64,000 nt of DNA from DSWT01 sp035373625 (GCA_035373625.1 DAOSNS010000011.1:37651-101650); one strand, 5' to 3'; positions 51,262 through 59,507 are shown, counted from the first letter of the stretch. The notes: generated by a model from the sequence alone, not told the origin. A program made the numbers and translations.

Positions 51262-52539
51262 CTATTCCAGCAACACACCCGCATCGAACGGCATCGCCTG
51301 AACGCGCGTGCCTGCCGGAACGTGATTCCACTCCTCCGGGATAATCGCCAGGCCGTCGGATTGGACCATTGAGTTGAGAATCCCCGATCCCTGGTCGCCG
51401 GTCAGGACGGCGTGGAAACCGTCCGCGCGGCGTTCGAGGCGCACACGCACGTAATGCCGCCGGCCATCCTTGCGCGGAATGGCCTGATCGAGGATGGCCT
51501 CGAAGGTGGGTTTGTGCAAGTCTTTCACGCCGAGCATGGTCAAAATTGCAGGACGCGCAAAGAGTTCGAACGATACCATCGCCGAAACCGGATTACCCGG
51601 CATCCCCAGCAGTGGCACGGTGCGCGGCGTGCCGTTCACATCCGCTGTGATGTACCCAAAGGCCAACGGCTTGCCCGGCTTCATCCGCACGCGCCAGAAG
51701 GAAATTTCGCCCTCGGCTGCCAGCACCGTCTTCACGACGTCGAAATCACCCACCGAGACGCCGCCCGAGGTGATGAGCAGGTCCGCGCCTTGCGTCAAGC
51801 CGGCGCGGATTCTGGCGGTCAGATCGTCCACCGTATCCCGCGCGATGCCCAAAAGCAGGGGGATGCCGCCGTATTGCAGGACTTGCGCTGCGTTGGAATA
51901 GCTATTGGCATTGCGGATTTTGCCGGGCAGCAAAGGGGCTTCGATGTCTACCAATTCATCGCCGGTAGCGAGGATTGCCACACGGGGCCGTCGAATGACG
52001 GCAACCTTGCTATATCCCAGAGCCGCGAGCATCCCGATCTCCTGTGGGCGGATGCGCGTCCCGCGCGCCAACGTCCGTTCGCCTGCCCGCACATCTTCAC
52101 CTGCCGGGCGGACATTCTCGCCGACCCGTATGGCGGCGAAGCAGTCCACCCATTCGCCGTCCTGATGGGTTTCCTCAAAGGGGATGACTGCATCCGCGCC
52201 GTCGGGCATGGGCGCGCCGGTCATAATGCGGATGGCCGTCCCCGGCGTGACCCGCTGTGTGGCAAGGTAACCGGCGGCCAGGTTTTCGATGACGCGCAGG
52301 CGTTTGGGGGATGTCGGTCCCGCGCCGGCGAGGTCGGCGGCTTGCACCGCATAGCCGTCCATTGCAGTGTTGGGGTGGGGGGGGATGTCTCCTTTGGCGA
52401 TGATGTCCTCGGCCAACACGCGCCCCAGCGTTTCTAACACCGGCACACATTCCGCCTCAAGGGGGTGGAACATAGTCAGCACTTTCTCCAGCGCCTCTTC
52501 GACGCTCAACATTGGATACAGTTCGTGTCTATACTTCAT
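51262..52539 (-). CDS. moeA: molybdopterin molybdenumtransferase MoeA
   Basis: 425 residues. Inserts molybdate or tungstate into adenylylated molybdopterin, the last general step of cofactor synthesis. IMTGAPMPDGADAVIPFE, TSGGVSVGDFDVVK and GMPGNPVSAMVSFE are diagnostic. SD AGGAG. It is the last gene of the moaA-C-D-E-moeA series. Given the tungstate importer next door it may load tungsten. Confidence 0.95.
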   Translation of the reverse strand: MKYRHELYPMLSVEEALEKVLTMFHPLEAECVPVLETLGRVLAEDIIAKGDIPPHPNTAMDGYAVQAADLAGAGPTSPKRLRVIENLAAGYLATQRVTPGTAIRIMTGAPMPDGADAVIPFEETHQDGEWVDCFAAIRVGENVRPAGEDVRAGERTLARGTRIRPQEIGMLAALGYSKVAVIRRPRVAILATGDELVDIEAPLLPGKIRNANSYSNAAQVLQYGGIPLLLGIARDTVDDLTARIRAGLTQGADLLITSGGVSVGDFDVVKTVLAAEGEISFWRVRMKPGKPLAFGYITADVNGTPRTVPLLGMPGNPVSAMVSFELFARPAILTMLGVKDLHKPTFEAILDQAIPRKDGRRHYVRVRLERRADGFHAVLTGDQGSGILNSMVQSDGLAIIPEEWNHVPAGTRVQAMPFDAGVLLE

Positions 52540-52548
52540 CTTTTCTCC

Positions 52549-52620
52549 TGGGATTGGGGATTGGTAACTGGGGATTGGGCATCAGCCCCCCTACTCCATA
52601 CTCCATACTTCCTACTCCAT
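52549..52620. repeat. heptamer arrays between moaE and moeA
   Basis: GGATTGG-type heptamers (52552-52578) and then TACTCCA-type heptamers (52594-52619) fill the 81-bp spacer. They match words found in the copA insertion and near trpE/trpG. Confidence 0.7.
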
Positions 52621-53040
52621 TTATTGCTCGCTGCGCCAGGCGGCACCGTCGGCCCAAAATTCTTTCTTCCAAATCGGCGTAATTTCCTTGATGCGATCAA
52701 TCGTATAGCGCAGCGCATCGAATGTCTGCGCCCGGTGCGCCGCCGCGAGCGCGATGACCAACGCCGTCTCGCCGATTTCCAGCCGTCCAACCCGGTGCAC
52801 GATGGCAACCTCGTTCACGTCCGGCCAACGCGCGCGCACCTCATCGGCAATCTGCTGCAACGTTTTGATCGCCATCTCCGGGTAGGCTTCGTACTCTAGA
52901 TACAACGTTTCACGTTCGCCCGTCATTCCCCGTACCACACCGACGAACGTTGTCACCGCGCCCACCGTTGGTTTGACCACCCGTGCGATCACTTCATCCG
53001 CAGAAATCGCCTGTTCTGTAATTTCTATCAATCCAGCCAT
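52621..53040 (-). CDS. moaE: molybdopterin synthase catalytic subunit MoaE
   Basis: 139 residues. Works with MoaD to put two sulfurs into cyclic pyranopterin monophosphate. GAVTTFVGVVRG, HRVGRLEIGE and the catalytic-lysine segment TPIWKKEFWADG are present. ATG 53040 with AGGAG is chosen; the in-frame ATG at 53097 would overlap moaD and reads through repeat-like sequence (GATTCGT heptamers at 53050-53070). Confidence 0.93.
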   Translation of the reverse strand: MAGLIEITEQAISADEVIARVVKPTVGAVTTFVGVVRGMTGERETLYLEYEAYPEMAIKTLQQIADEVRARWPDVNEVAIVHRVGRLEIGETALVIALAAAHRAQTFDALRYTIDRIKEITPIWKKEFWADGAAWRSEQ

Positions 53041-53086
53041 CTCCGACTCCTGATTCGTGATATGTGATCCACAACTCTTAAGTTGC

Positions 53087-53326
53087 TCATCCACCACCCA
53101 CCGGTGGGATACAGGCGACTTCGTCCCCTTCGTGTAATACTTCAGACAGAGGAATATAGGTCATATTGACGGCGAAACGCACGCGCTGCGCTTCCAGGGC
53201 AGGGTAAGTTGCGAAGAGCCTGTTTTGCAATTCCTGCAACGTTGCACCTTCCGGCAGGGTGTATATTTGGCGTTCTGTACCGGCCATCTCGCGCGAAACC
53301 GCGAAAAAGCGTACTGTCACTTGCAT
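53087..53326 (-). CDS. moaD: molybdopterin synthase sulfur carrier MoaD
   Basis: 79 residues, ubiquitin-like, ending IPPVGGG so that the C-terminal GG thiocarboxylate can form. ATG 53326 has GGAGG six bases away; a longer in-frame start lies inside moaC. It is followed by moaE, its partner. Confidence 0.92.
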   Translation of the reverse strand: MQVTVRFFAVSREMAGTERQIYTLPEGATLQELQNRLFATYPALEAQRVRFAVNMTYIPLSEVLHEGDEVACIPPVGGG

Positions 53327-53327
53327 A

Positions 53328-53804
53328 TCATTCCTCCAGGATAATGTCGCCACTCTTGCCGCCACGCTTGCTGATCAGGCGGATGTCGGTGATGCGCATG
53401 GTCTTCTCGGCGGCTTTCGCCATGTCGTAAATGGTCAATGCAGCGATGCTGACGGCGGTCAGTGCCTCCATCTCCACGCCGGTTTTGCCATGCGTGCGCA
53501 CCGTCGCGGTGATGTGGATACACGCTGCGCTTTCGTCCACGTCGAATCCGATGTCAACCTGGGTCAGTGGCAGGGGGTGACACAAGGGAATCAAGGTGGC
53601 GGTTTGTTTTGCGGCCAGCACCCCCGCTACCTGCGCCGTCGTGAGCACATCGCCTTTGGGAAGCCCTTTCTCGACGATGAGGCGCAGCGTCTCCGGACGC
53701 ATCTGCACCACGCCACGCGCCACGGCAACGCGCTCGGTGTCCGGTTTATTGCCTACGTCCACCATACGGATGTGACCTTCGGCATCCAGATGACTTAACT
53801 CCAT
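53328..53804 (-). CDS. moaC: cyclic pyranopterin monophosphate synthase MoaC
   Basis: 158 residues. Completes the conversion of the MoaA product to cPMP. MVDVGNKPDTERVAVARG, LIPLCHPLPLTQVDIGF and KTGVEMEALTAVS are typical. The SD GGAGG overlaps the codons for the terminal Gly-Gly of moaA, so translation is coupled. Confidence 0.95.
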   Translation of the reverse strand: MELSHLDAEGHIRMVDVGNKPDTERVAVARGVVQMRPETLRLIVEKGLPKGDVLTTAQVAGVLAAKQTATLIPLCHPLPLTQVDIGFDVDESAACIHITATVRTHGKTGVEMEALTAVSIAALTIYDMAKAAEKTMRITDIRLISKRGGKSGDIILEE

Positions 53805-53809
53805 ATATG

Positions 53810-54796
53810 TTATCCTCCGATCTGGGCCATCGCCCGCCCGGCGACTTGCGCATGGTCTGCCAGTTGATGACCCTGGGGTTTGAGACGGACGGCCTTCTGC
53901 AACAGGGCCTGGATGTCGGCCTCGCTTGCTCCTTGTCGCAGGGGAGTGCGCAGGTCAAGCTCTTCCGGGGACAGCAGGCAGGGACGGAGTTTGCCGTCCG
54001 CCGTCAGGCGCAGGCGATTACAACTTCCGCAGAAGTGCTCGCTCACCGCACTGATGAAGCCGAGTGTGGCCGTCGTGCCCGGCAGGCAATAGGTGCGCGC
54101 CGGTCCCGCGCCTACGACCGTGACCGGTTCCAGCGGCCCCAGCGCTGCCTCGATGCGGGCGCGAATTTCAGCCGCCGTGACAAGCCGCGCGCGCCAGTTT
54201 TGATCCTGCGCTGCCTCGCCTACCGGCATCCACTCGATGAAGCGCAGATGCCAACCCGAGGCTATGGCCCGGCGCGCGAGTTCCACTACCTCATCATCGT
54301 TCTGTCCGCGCATTACCACAGTGTTGATCTTCAGCGGCGTCAAGCCGGCAGCAAGCGCGGCCTCGATGCCCGCCAGGACCGTATCCAAATTGCCCCAGCG
54401 GGTGATGGCGTGAAAGCGGTCGGGGCGCAGCGTGTCCAGGCTGACGTTGACCCGCTGCAATCCGGCTTCAGCTAACGGCGCGGCGTAACGGCTCAACAGC
54501 ATCCCGTTGGTCGTCATGGTCACCGCCTCGATGCCGGGGATATGCGCCAGGGTGCGGACCAACTCCACAACGCCCAGGCGCACGAGTGGCTCACCGCCGG
54601 TCAGGCGTATCTTGCGGAGTCCCAACATCGCCGCTGCGCGCACCACCCGCTCGATTTCTTCATAGCGCAGAATATCGGCGTGCGCCCAGGGTTGTACACC
54701 CTGTTCCGGCATGCAGTAAACACAGCGTAGATTACAGCGATCGGTAATTGAGATGCGCAGGTAATCAATTGAACGCTGATAGGTATCGTTAAGCAT
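53810..54796 (-). CDS. moaA: GTP 3',8-cyclase MoaA (radical SAM)
   Basis: 328 residues. First step of molybdopterin synthesis. The radical-SAM cluster motif CNLRCVYC gives C21, C25 and C28, the second cluster is in FCGSCNRLRL and RPCL, and the protein ends in GG as required. ATG 54796 (GGGAG upstream) is supported by the riboswitch terminator ending at 54841; longer in-frame starts would lie inside that RNA. Confidence 0.95.
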   Translation of the reverse strand: MLNDTYQRSIDYLRISITDRCNLRCVYCMPEQGVQPWAHADILRYEEIERVVRAAAMLGLRKIRLTGGEPLVRLGVVELVRTLAHIPGIEAVTMTTNGMLLSRYAAPLAEAGLQRVNVSLDTLRPDRFHAITRWGNLDTVLAGIEAALAAGLTPLKINTVVMRGQNDDEVVELARRAIASGWHLRFIEWMPVGEAAQDQNWRARLVTAAEIRARIEAALGPLEPVTVVGAGPARTYCLPGTTATLGFISAVSEHFCGSCNRLRLTADGKLRPCLLSPEELDLRTPLRQGASEADIQALLQKAVRLKPQGHQLADHAQVAGRAMAQIGG

Positions 54797-54840
54797 GTCC
54801 AGCTCCCTGAAGCGTCGAAGTGCGTCACTAACATCCCCAC

Positions 54841-54874
54841 AAAAAAGCGGCATCTCCCGTAAAGGAAATGCCGC
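54841..54874 (-). terminator. riboswitch-controlled terminator upstream of moaA
   Basis: On the minus strand GCGGCAT and ATGCCGC enclose a 14-nt loop and are followed by TTTTTT. The loop contains ACGGGAG, complementary to the CTCCCGT of the aptamer core, suggesting the switching mechanism. Confidence 0.9.
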
Positions 54875-54899
54875 CTCACACACCGCTCTCGCCCGCACA

Positions 54900-54985
54900 T
54901 CGGCGCCTGTTGCATGCGCGAGTCACTCGCGCCCATCTCCTTTCCAAAACGGGAGGCATCACCGTTTCCCGTGATACCCTATCGC
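54900..54985 (-). promoter_or_regulatory. Moco/Tuco riboswitch aptamer of moaACDE-moeA
   Basis: On the minus strand GGTATCAC / GTGATGCC form an 8-bp stem with loop GGGAAACG, followed by TCCCGT and TTTGGAAAGGAGAT, then a hairpin GCGCGAG / CTCGCGC. The core is the same as in the tup leader. Position directly before moaA is the classic one for Moco riboswitches. An AGAAAAC / GTTTTCT inverted repeat at about 54998-55015 marks the region between the moaB stop and the aptamer. Confidence 0.85.
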
Positions 54986-55062
54986 CCAGCCCCCATAGAA
55001 AACCGGCCGTTTTCTTTAGGCAGGATGGGTCGGAGTTTATGGATGTAAGGTGCAAAACCGGT

Positions 55063-55590
55063 TTAGCGTGTGACTTCCCACGCCAGATGTTGCAATTCCG
55101 GCGCAATCAGTTTTTCCCAGGCCAATTGCACCGCTGCCGGAGAGCCGGGTATGGAAATGACCACTTTCCCCCGATAGACGCCCGCCGTAGCCCGTGAAAA
55201 CATCGCCGCCGAGCCGATTTGTTCATAGCTCAGCATGCGGAAAAGTTCACCGAATCCGACGAGGTGTTTCTCCAGCCTGGTTGTCAGTACGTCAATGGTC
55301 GTATCGCGTCGCGAAATGCCCGTGCCACCGTTGAAGAGCAGGATGCGGGCTTCACCGGCGGCCAGCTCGTCCAGCACCGCCACAACTTGATCCGGCTCAT
55401 CCTTGATCAACCGGTACGCGACCAGTCGGTGCCCTGCCGCTTGCAATGCGGCTTCGAGGTAATGTTTGTTGGTGTCGGTGGCTTCGGTGCGGCTATCGCT
55501 CACCGTGACCAACGCCACGGGGACCGCCCCTTGCGCTGCGGCGAGGGTTTTGTGCTGGTGCATGCTTTGAGATGTTGCCGGTTGATTCAC
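55063..55590 (-). CDS. moaB: MogA/MoaB-type molybdopterin adenylyltransferase
   Basis: 175 residues, MoaB/Mog family, which adenylylates molybdopterin before metal insertion. VALVTVSDSRTEATDTNKH and LLFNGGTGISRRDTTID are the signature. An internal ATG (about 55563) is an alternative start. It lies upstream of the moaA riboswitch with its own promoter, so it is probably less tightly controlled than the rest. Confidence 0.92.
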   Translation of the reverse strand: MNQPATSQSMHQHKTLAAAQGAVPVALVTVSDSRTEATDTNKHYLEAALQAAGHRLVAYRLIKDEPDQVVAVLDELAAGEARILLFNGGTGISRRDTTIDVLTTRLEKHLVGFGELFRMLSYEQIGSAAMFSRATAGVYRGKVVISIPGSPAAVQLAWEKLIAPELQHLAWEVTR

Positions 55591-55633
55591 TTCGAGAGCC
55601 TCTGGCTACCTGGATTTGAAGCAGATGTCTCCA

Positions 55634-55661
55634 AGTATACCGAAGCCGGCATATTTGTCAA
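55634..55661 (-). promoter_or_regulatory. moaB promoter
   Basis: On the minus strand TTGACA (55656-55661), 16-bp spacer and TATACT (55634-55639), 44 bp upstream of the start codon. Confidence 0.75.
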
Positions 55662-55681
55662 CAGATCATCATATTCGGGTC

Positions 55682-55750
55682 AAGGCTTTATCATTCTCGT
55701 TACAGTGACTTCATCTGGCTTCAATCGGATCGTCAGATCCGCGTCGCTCA
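55682..55750 (+). repeat. dispersed intergenic element, truncated copy
   Basis: AAGGCTTTATCATTCTCG through GATCGTCAGATCCGCGTCGC matches the first half of the element at 18904 (same orientation) and the reverse complement of 15206-15334. The second half is missing. Confidence 0.8.
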
Positions 55751-55765
55751 TTCAATGCCTGTCAG

Positions 55766-55828
55766 GACCGCAGAAGGCAATAGTCCTTCTACGGTCGGTT
55801 TTGTGGCGCGAGTTACCGACTCGCGCTA
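55766..55828. terminator. double palindrome at the end of copA
   Basis: GACCGCAGAAGG / CCTTCTACGGTC (55766-55796) and TGGCGCGAGT / ACTCGCGCTA (55804-55828) each have one mismatch, tolerated as G-U in RNA. The second includes the copA stop codon. They look like REP palindromes and probably end the copper transcript. Confidence 0.6.
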
Positions 55829-58321
55829 CGAGATGTTTGCCTTTTTAAGCCGCAGGCTATTGGTGACGACGAACACGCTGCTGAAAGCCATCGCGCCGGC
55901 CGCCAGCATCGGGTTGAGCAGGCCGAGGGCTGCCGCCGGGATAAGGATGACGTTGTAGAAGAACGCCCAGAACAGGTTTTGTTTGATCGTGCGCAATGTC
56001 TTGCGTGAGAGGGCGACTGCCCGCACGACGCCGCGCAGGTCGCCGGACATGATTGTGACCGGCGCAGCGGCAATGGCGACATCCGTACCTGTGCCGATGG
56101 CGATGCCAACGTCGGCTTGCGCCAGGGCGGGCGCGTCATTCACGCCGTCGCCGACCATAGCGACGACCGCCGGTTTCCCGTTGACCTTTGTGGCTTGCAG
56201 CTTTTTGACTTCAGCGGCTTTGCCCTCCGGCAGCACTTCCGCCAGCACGGCATCGAGGCCCACCTGTTTGGCGATGGTTTCAGCCGTTTTGCGATTGTCG
56301 CCGGTGATCATGACTCCATGCAGCCCCATACGGCGCAGGTCCGCAATTGCCTCGACCGAGCCGTCTTTGAGGGTGTCGGCCACAGCGATCACGCCGCGCA
56401 CCGTGCCATCTACGGCGACGAGTATAGCCGTCTTTGCTTCTGCCTGCAAGCGTTCTACTTCGGGCTGCAAGCTGTTCAGCGGATAACCACGCGCTTCCAT
56501 CATCCGCAGATTGCCGACGGCTACATGATGTCCGTCCACCTCAGCAGAAACGCCCAGCCCGGCCTCGGCCCGGAAACCCGCCGGCTCGGATAATTGCAGT
56601 CCACGGATCGTCGCCTCCGCCCAAATCGCCTCACCGAGCGGATGTTCGCTGCCTTTTTCGACAGAAGCGGCAAGACGCAATAGCTCATCAGGAGTAAGGA
56701 GTACGGCGTAGGGAGTAGGGGAAGACTGCTGATTTGAGGATTCTTGATTCATGATTTTTGATTCGGGATTCGTTACTACGTCCGTCACCGCCGGTTGTCC
56801 CTTCGTCATCGTGCCGGTTTTGTCCAGGACAACGGTGGTGATGCGACCGGCGCGCTCCAGGGCTTCGCCGTTCTTGAATAGGATACCCAACTCGGCGCCT
56901 TTGCCGGTGCCCACCATCACGGCGGTTGGTGTCGCCAAACCCATCGCGCACGGGCAGGCGATCACCAGCACGGCGACCATGGTGATCAGCGCGCGGGTGA
57001 AGGCGGTGGTATCCGCGTTGACCGGCAAGGGCGGACCGAGGAAATACCAACCCAGGAACGTGAGTACGGCAATCCCGACGACAACGGGCACAAACACCGC
57101 CGAAATCTGATCCGCCAATTGCTGAATGGGGGCTTTGCTGCCCTGCGCCTCTTCTACGAGCCGGATGATCTGTGCGAGCGCGGTCTCTTTGCCTACCTTC
57201 GTGGCCTCAAATTTGAGCATCCCTTGCTTGTTAAGTGTCGCGCCGATGACGGGGTCGCCCGGCCCTTTCGCCACCGGCAGCGATTCACCGGTGAGCATCG
57301 CCTCATCCACCGCCGAGCGGCCTTCGATCACCACCCCATCCACCGGAATTTTCTCGCCGGGACGCACGAGCACCACGTCGCCCACACGGACATCATCTAC
57401 GGGGACTTCCATCTCTACGCCGTCTCGCACAACGCGCGCCGTCTTCGCCCGCAGACCCATCAATTTCTTGATGGCCTCGGAAGCGCCGCCTTTCGCGCGC
57501 GCTTCCAGCAGTTTCCCCAGGCGCACCAGGGTGATGATGACCGCCGAGGTTTCCAGGTAGACGTGCCCATCGAGCCAGCCGAAAACGATCGGCAGCGAAT
57601 AAAGGTACGCCGTCGTCGAGCCGAGTGCAATCAACACATCCATATTGGCCGCGCCATTGCGCAGTGCTTTGTACGCGCCCACGTAATACTGTGCGCCGAC
57701 GTAGAACTGCACCGGCGTGGCGAAGGCCAGCATCACCCAATGCACCCAATCGGCGTGCGCCCACATGCCCAACAATCCGAAGTCGCGCGCCATTGAGAAC
57801 ACGAACAACGGCACGGTGAAGAGTAGGCCGATGATCAGCAGGCGTTTCTGGTGGGCGATTTCGGCAGCACGCGCTCGGGCTTCGGCGTCGTCGGCGTCGC
57901 CGCCCAATTCCAGCGCCTCGAATCCGGCTTGCGAAACCGCTTTGCGGATTTCGGCCTGGCTGACGATCGTGGGCACATAACACACGTGGGCCTTTTCGGT
58001 CGCCGGCGAAACCTGGACTTCGAGCACGCCTTCGAGGCGCAATAACGCCTTTTCGAGCCGCCGGGCGTCGTTATCGTCGGCCAACCGCTTGATGATGAGA
58101 TCGGCTTCGCCTGTCGCCACGCCGTAACCGGCGCGCTCCACCCGTCCGATGATGTCGGGCAGGAAGACCAGCGTGGGATCGAACTCCACTGTTGCGCGTT
58201 CTGAAGAGAGATTGACGACGGCGTTGGTCACGCCGTTGAGACGCTTCAGGTTGCGTTCGACCGTTGCCACGCAATTTGCGCAGGTCATCCCGGTGATGGG
58301 CAAAGTCAGAGTATTGGTCAT
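55826..58321 (-). CDS. copA: Cu(I)-exporting P1B-type ATPase
   Basis: 831 residues. The N-terminal metal-binding domain has GMTCANC (C14, C17). A second domain at about 75-145 keeps the fold but lacks CxxC. The membrane CPCAMGLATP motif, DKTGT (D500), GDGVND and C-terminal YN and MxxSS-like motifs indicate Cu(I) export. Between TDVVT and DELLRL (about 510-540) there are some 27 extra residues encoded by two heptamer arrays. The gene is third in csoR-copZ-copA, but a 400-bp array separates it from copZ. Confidence 0.93.
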   Translation of the reverse strand: MTNTLTLPITGMTCANCVATVERNLKRLNGVTNAVVNLSSERATVEFDPTLVFLPDIIGRVERAGYGVATGEADLIIKRLADDNDARRLEKALLRLEGVLEVQVSPATEKAHVCYVPTIVSQAEIRKAVSQAGFEALELGGDADDAEARARAAEIAHQKRLLIIGLLFTVPLFVFSMARDFGLLGMWAHADWVHWVMLAFATPVQFYVGAQYYVGAYKALRNGAANMDVLIALGSTTAYLYSLPIVFGWLDGHVYLETSAVIITLVRLGKLLEARAKGGASEAIKKLMGLRAKTARVVRDGVEMEVPVDDVRVGDVVLVRPGEKIPVDGVVIEGRSAVDEAMLTGESLPVAKGPGDPVIGATLNKQGMLKFEATKVGKETALAQIIRLVEEAQGSKAPIQQLADQISAVFVPVVVGIAVLTFLGWYFLGPPLPVNADTTAFTRALITMVAVLVIACPCAMGLATPTAVMVGTGKGAELGILFKNGEALERAGRITTVVLDKTGTMTKGQPAVTDVVTNPESKIMNQESSNQQSSPTPYAVLLTPDELLRLAASVEKGSEHPLGEAIWAEATIRGLQLSEPAGFRAEAGLGVSAEVDGHHVAVGNLRMMEARGYPLNSLQPEVERLQAEAKTAILVAVDGTVRGVIAVADTLKDGSVEAIADLRRMGLHGVMITGDNRKTAETIAKQVGLDAVLAEVLPEGKAAEVKKLQATKVNGKPAVVAMVGDGVNDAPALAQADVGIAIGTGTDVAIAAAPVTIMSGDLRGVVRAVALSRKTLRTIKQNLFWAFFYNVILIPAAALGLLNPMLAAGAMAFSSVFVVTNSLRLKKANIS
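56690..56775. repeat. heptamer arrays inside copA
   Basis: On the coding strand AATC-based heptamers (AATCAAA, AATCATG, AATCAAG, AATCCTC) are followed by TACTCC-based ones (TACTCCC, TACGCCG, TACTCCT, TACTCCT). The same words occur in spacers at 52549-52620, 61683-61713 and 63277-63930. They read in frame through a cytosolic loop of the ATPase. Confidence 0.8.
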
Positions 58322-58334
58322 AGGAAGCCCTTTT

Positions 58335-58747
58335 TAGTCAGGTAGTCATATAGTCAGGTAGTCGGGTAGTCGTATAGTCAGGTAGTCGGGTAGTCGTGTA
58401 GTCAGGTAGTCGGGTAGTCGTGTAGTCGGGTCGTCGTGTAGTCGGGTAGTCATGTAGTCGTGTAGTCGGGTCGTCGTGTAGTCGGGTAGTCGGGTCGTCG
58501 TGTAGTCGGGTAGTCGGGTAGTCGGGTAGTCATGTAGTCGTGTAGTCGGGTCGTCGTGTAGTCGGGTAGTCATGTAGTCGTGTAGTCGGGTAGTCATATT
58601 GCCGACTACGTGACTACTTGACTATCTGACTACTTGACTGTGTGACTATGTGACTATCTGACTACGTGACTACTTGACTATCTGACTACTTGACTGCGTG
58701 ACTATGTGACTATCTGACTACTTGACTATCTGACTACTTGACTACTC
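58335..58747. repeat. large strand-inverting octamer array between copZ and copA
   Basis: 33 consecutive 8-bp units TAGTCNNN (some TCGTC) occupy 58335-58598 exactly. After TTGCC the words switch to the complement and 18 units of GACTANNN run from 58604 to 58747. The last units overlap the end of copZ and provide its stop codon. Three units make 24 bp, so open frames through the array read as octapeptide repeats and are not real genes. Nothing else lies in this 420-bp spacer. Confidence 0.92.
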
Positions 58748-58948
58748 GACTGCCGGATAATTGATCTCGGCCAGCAAAGATTTAATTGCTTCCTCGGAAG
58801 CCGGCGCCTCAAAGGAGATGGTGACTTGTTTAGTCTGCACATTACCCTCGACGTTCCATACGCCGCGCATGTCGCCCACTTCCCTCTTGATGGTGCGCAC
58901 GCAATGTTGACACGAGATGTTGGGAATCGTATACGTTACAGTTTGCAT
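58742..58948 (-). CDS. copZ: copper chaperone, heavy-metal-associated domain
   Basis: 68 residues, single HMA domain with the metal-binding CQHC (in ISCQHCVRTIKREV). It hands Cu(I) to CopA. ATG 58948 with GGAGG is chosen; the longer in-frame start translates an ATGAGNN repeat. The stop codon comes from the octamer array. Length and fold are typical of CopZ. Confidence 0.9.
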   Translation of the reverse strand: MQTVTYTIPNISCQHCVRTIKREVGDMRGVWNVEGNVQTKQVTISFEAPASEEAIKSLLAEINYPAVE

Positions 58949-58964
58949 ATTAGCCTCCAAATTA

Positions 58965-59016
58965 GAAATGAGTAATGAGAGATGGGTGATGAGAAATGAG
59001 TGATGAGAAATGAGGT
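58965..59016. repeat. ATGAGNN heptamer array between csoR and copZ
   Basis: Units ATGAGTA, ATGAGAG, ATGGGTG, ATGAGAA, ATGAGTG, ATGAGAA, ATGAGGT follow at exact 7-bp spacing. A related stretch (CATTACTCTTTTCTCATTAC) lies at 61723-61742. Confidence 0.75.
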
Positions 59017-59076
59017 GCTCTGTAGCTTGCATTCCTTCATTTGCTCTTTACCCATTTCTCGTCACTTCTTGCTTCT

Positions 59077-59385
59077 TTATACTTTCGTCGCCGCCTCGAA
59101 GATATCGGCAATTTCTTTAATCACGCGCTCGCGTTCTTGCGGGTCGTCGCCACGCACGGCGGTGGTGACACACGCGTTGAGATGCTCTTCCAGGATTTGA
59201 ACGCTCACCTTGTTCAACGCTGCCTGCACCGCCTGAATTTGCCGGAGGATGTCAATGCAGTAGGCATCTTCCTCTAGCATCCGTTGGATGCCACGCAGAT
59301 GTCCCTCGATGGTTTTGAGCCGTTTGAGGGCATCTTCGTGGTGTGTGCCGTGGCGCATGTCCGTTGCATGATCATGGTCGTGCAT
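59077..59385 (-). CDS. csoR: copper-sensing repressor CsoR
   Basis: 102 residues, all-helical CsoR/RcnR family. C43, H68 and C72 have the same 25 and 4 spacing as the Cu(I) ligands of Mycobacterium CsoR. The N-terminus is His-rich (MHDHDHATDMRHGTHH), which may bind extra metal. ATG 59385 has GAGG; the upstream in-frame start lies in the operator region. It should repress its own operon until copper binds. Confidence 0.92.
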   Translation of the reverse strand: MHDHDHATDMRHGTHHEDALKRLKTIEGHLRGIQRMLEEDAYCIDILRQIQAVQAALNKVSVQILEEHLNACVTTAVRGDDPQERERVIKEIADIFEAATKV

Positions 59386-59436
59386 TATTTCCTCGGTTTG
59401 CTTTAATTGAAATCTACCAGGTTTGATTTTTATCCC

Positions 59437-59488
59437 CTCCCCCCTGGGGGGGGTAATTAAAGTATACAATAATTTACAATATTGTCAA
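59437..59488 (-). promoter_or_regulatory. csoR-copZ-copA promoter and CsoR operator
   Basis: On the minus strand TTGACA (59483-59488), 16-bp spacer and TATACT (59461-59466), followed after seven bases by the GC palindrome TACCCCCCCCAGGGGGGA (about 59437-59454). CsoR operators have this form (TACCCC-N-GGGGTA like), and its place at the start site fits repression. Confidence 0.8.
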
Positions 59489-59507
59489 GGGGTCTCCGCG
59501 CGGGATC

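Noticed and set aside
54797..54898. longer N-terminus of MoaA starting at 54898
   Set aside because: It would overlap the riboswitch terminator; the start at 54796 has a proper SD and a normal family N-terminus.
58346..58597. 83-residue octapeptide-repeat protein (TTRLPDYx)
   Set aside because: The repeat is a translation of an 8-bp DNA array, lacks a ribosome-binding site, and the array continues on both sides with inverted words.
58335..58747. CRISPR array
   Set aside because: The period is 8 bp with no spacers of CRISPR size and no cas genes in the window.
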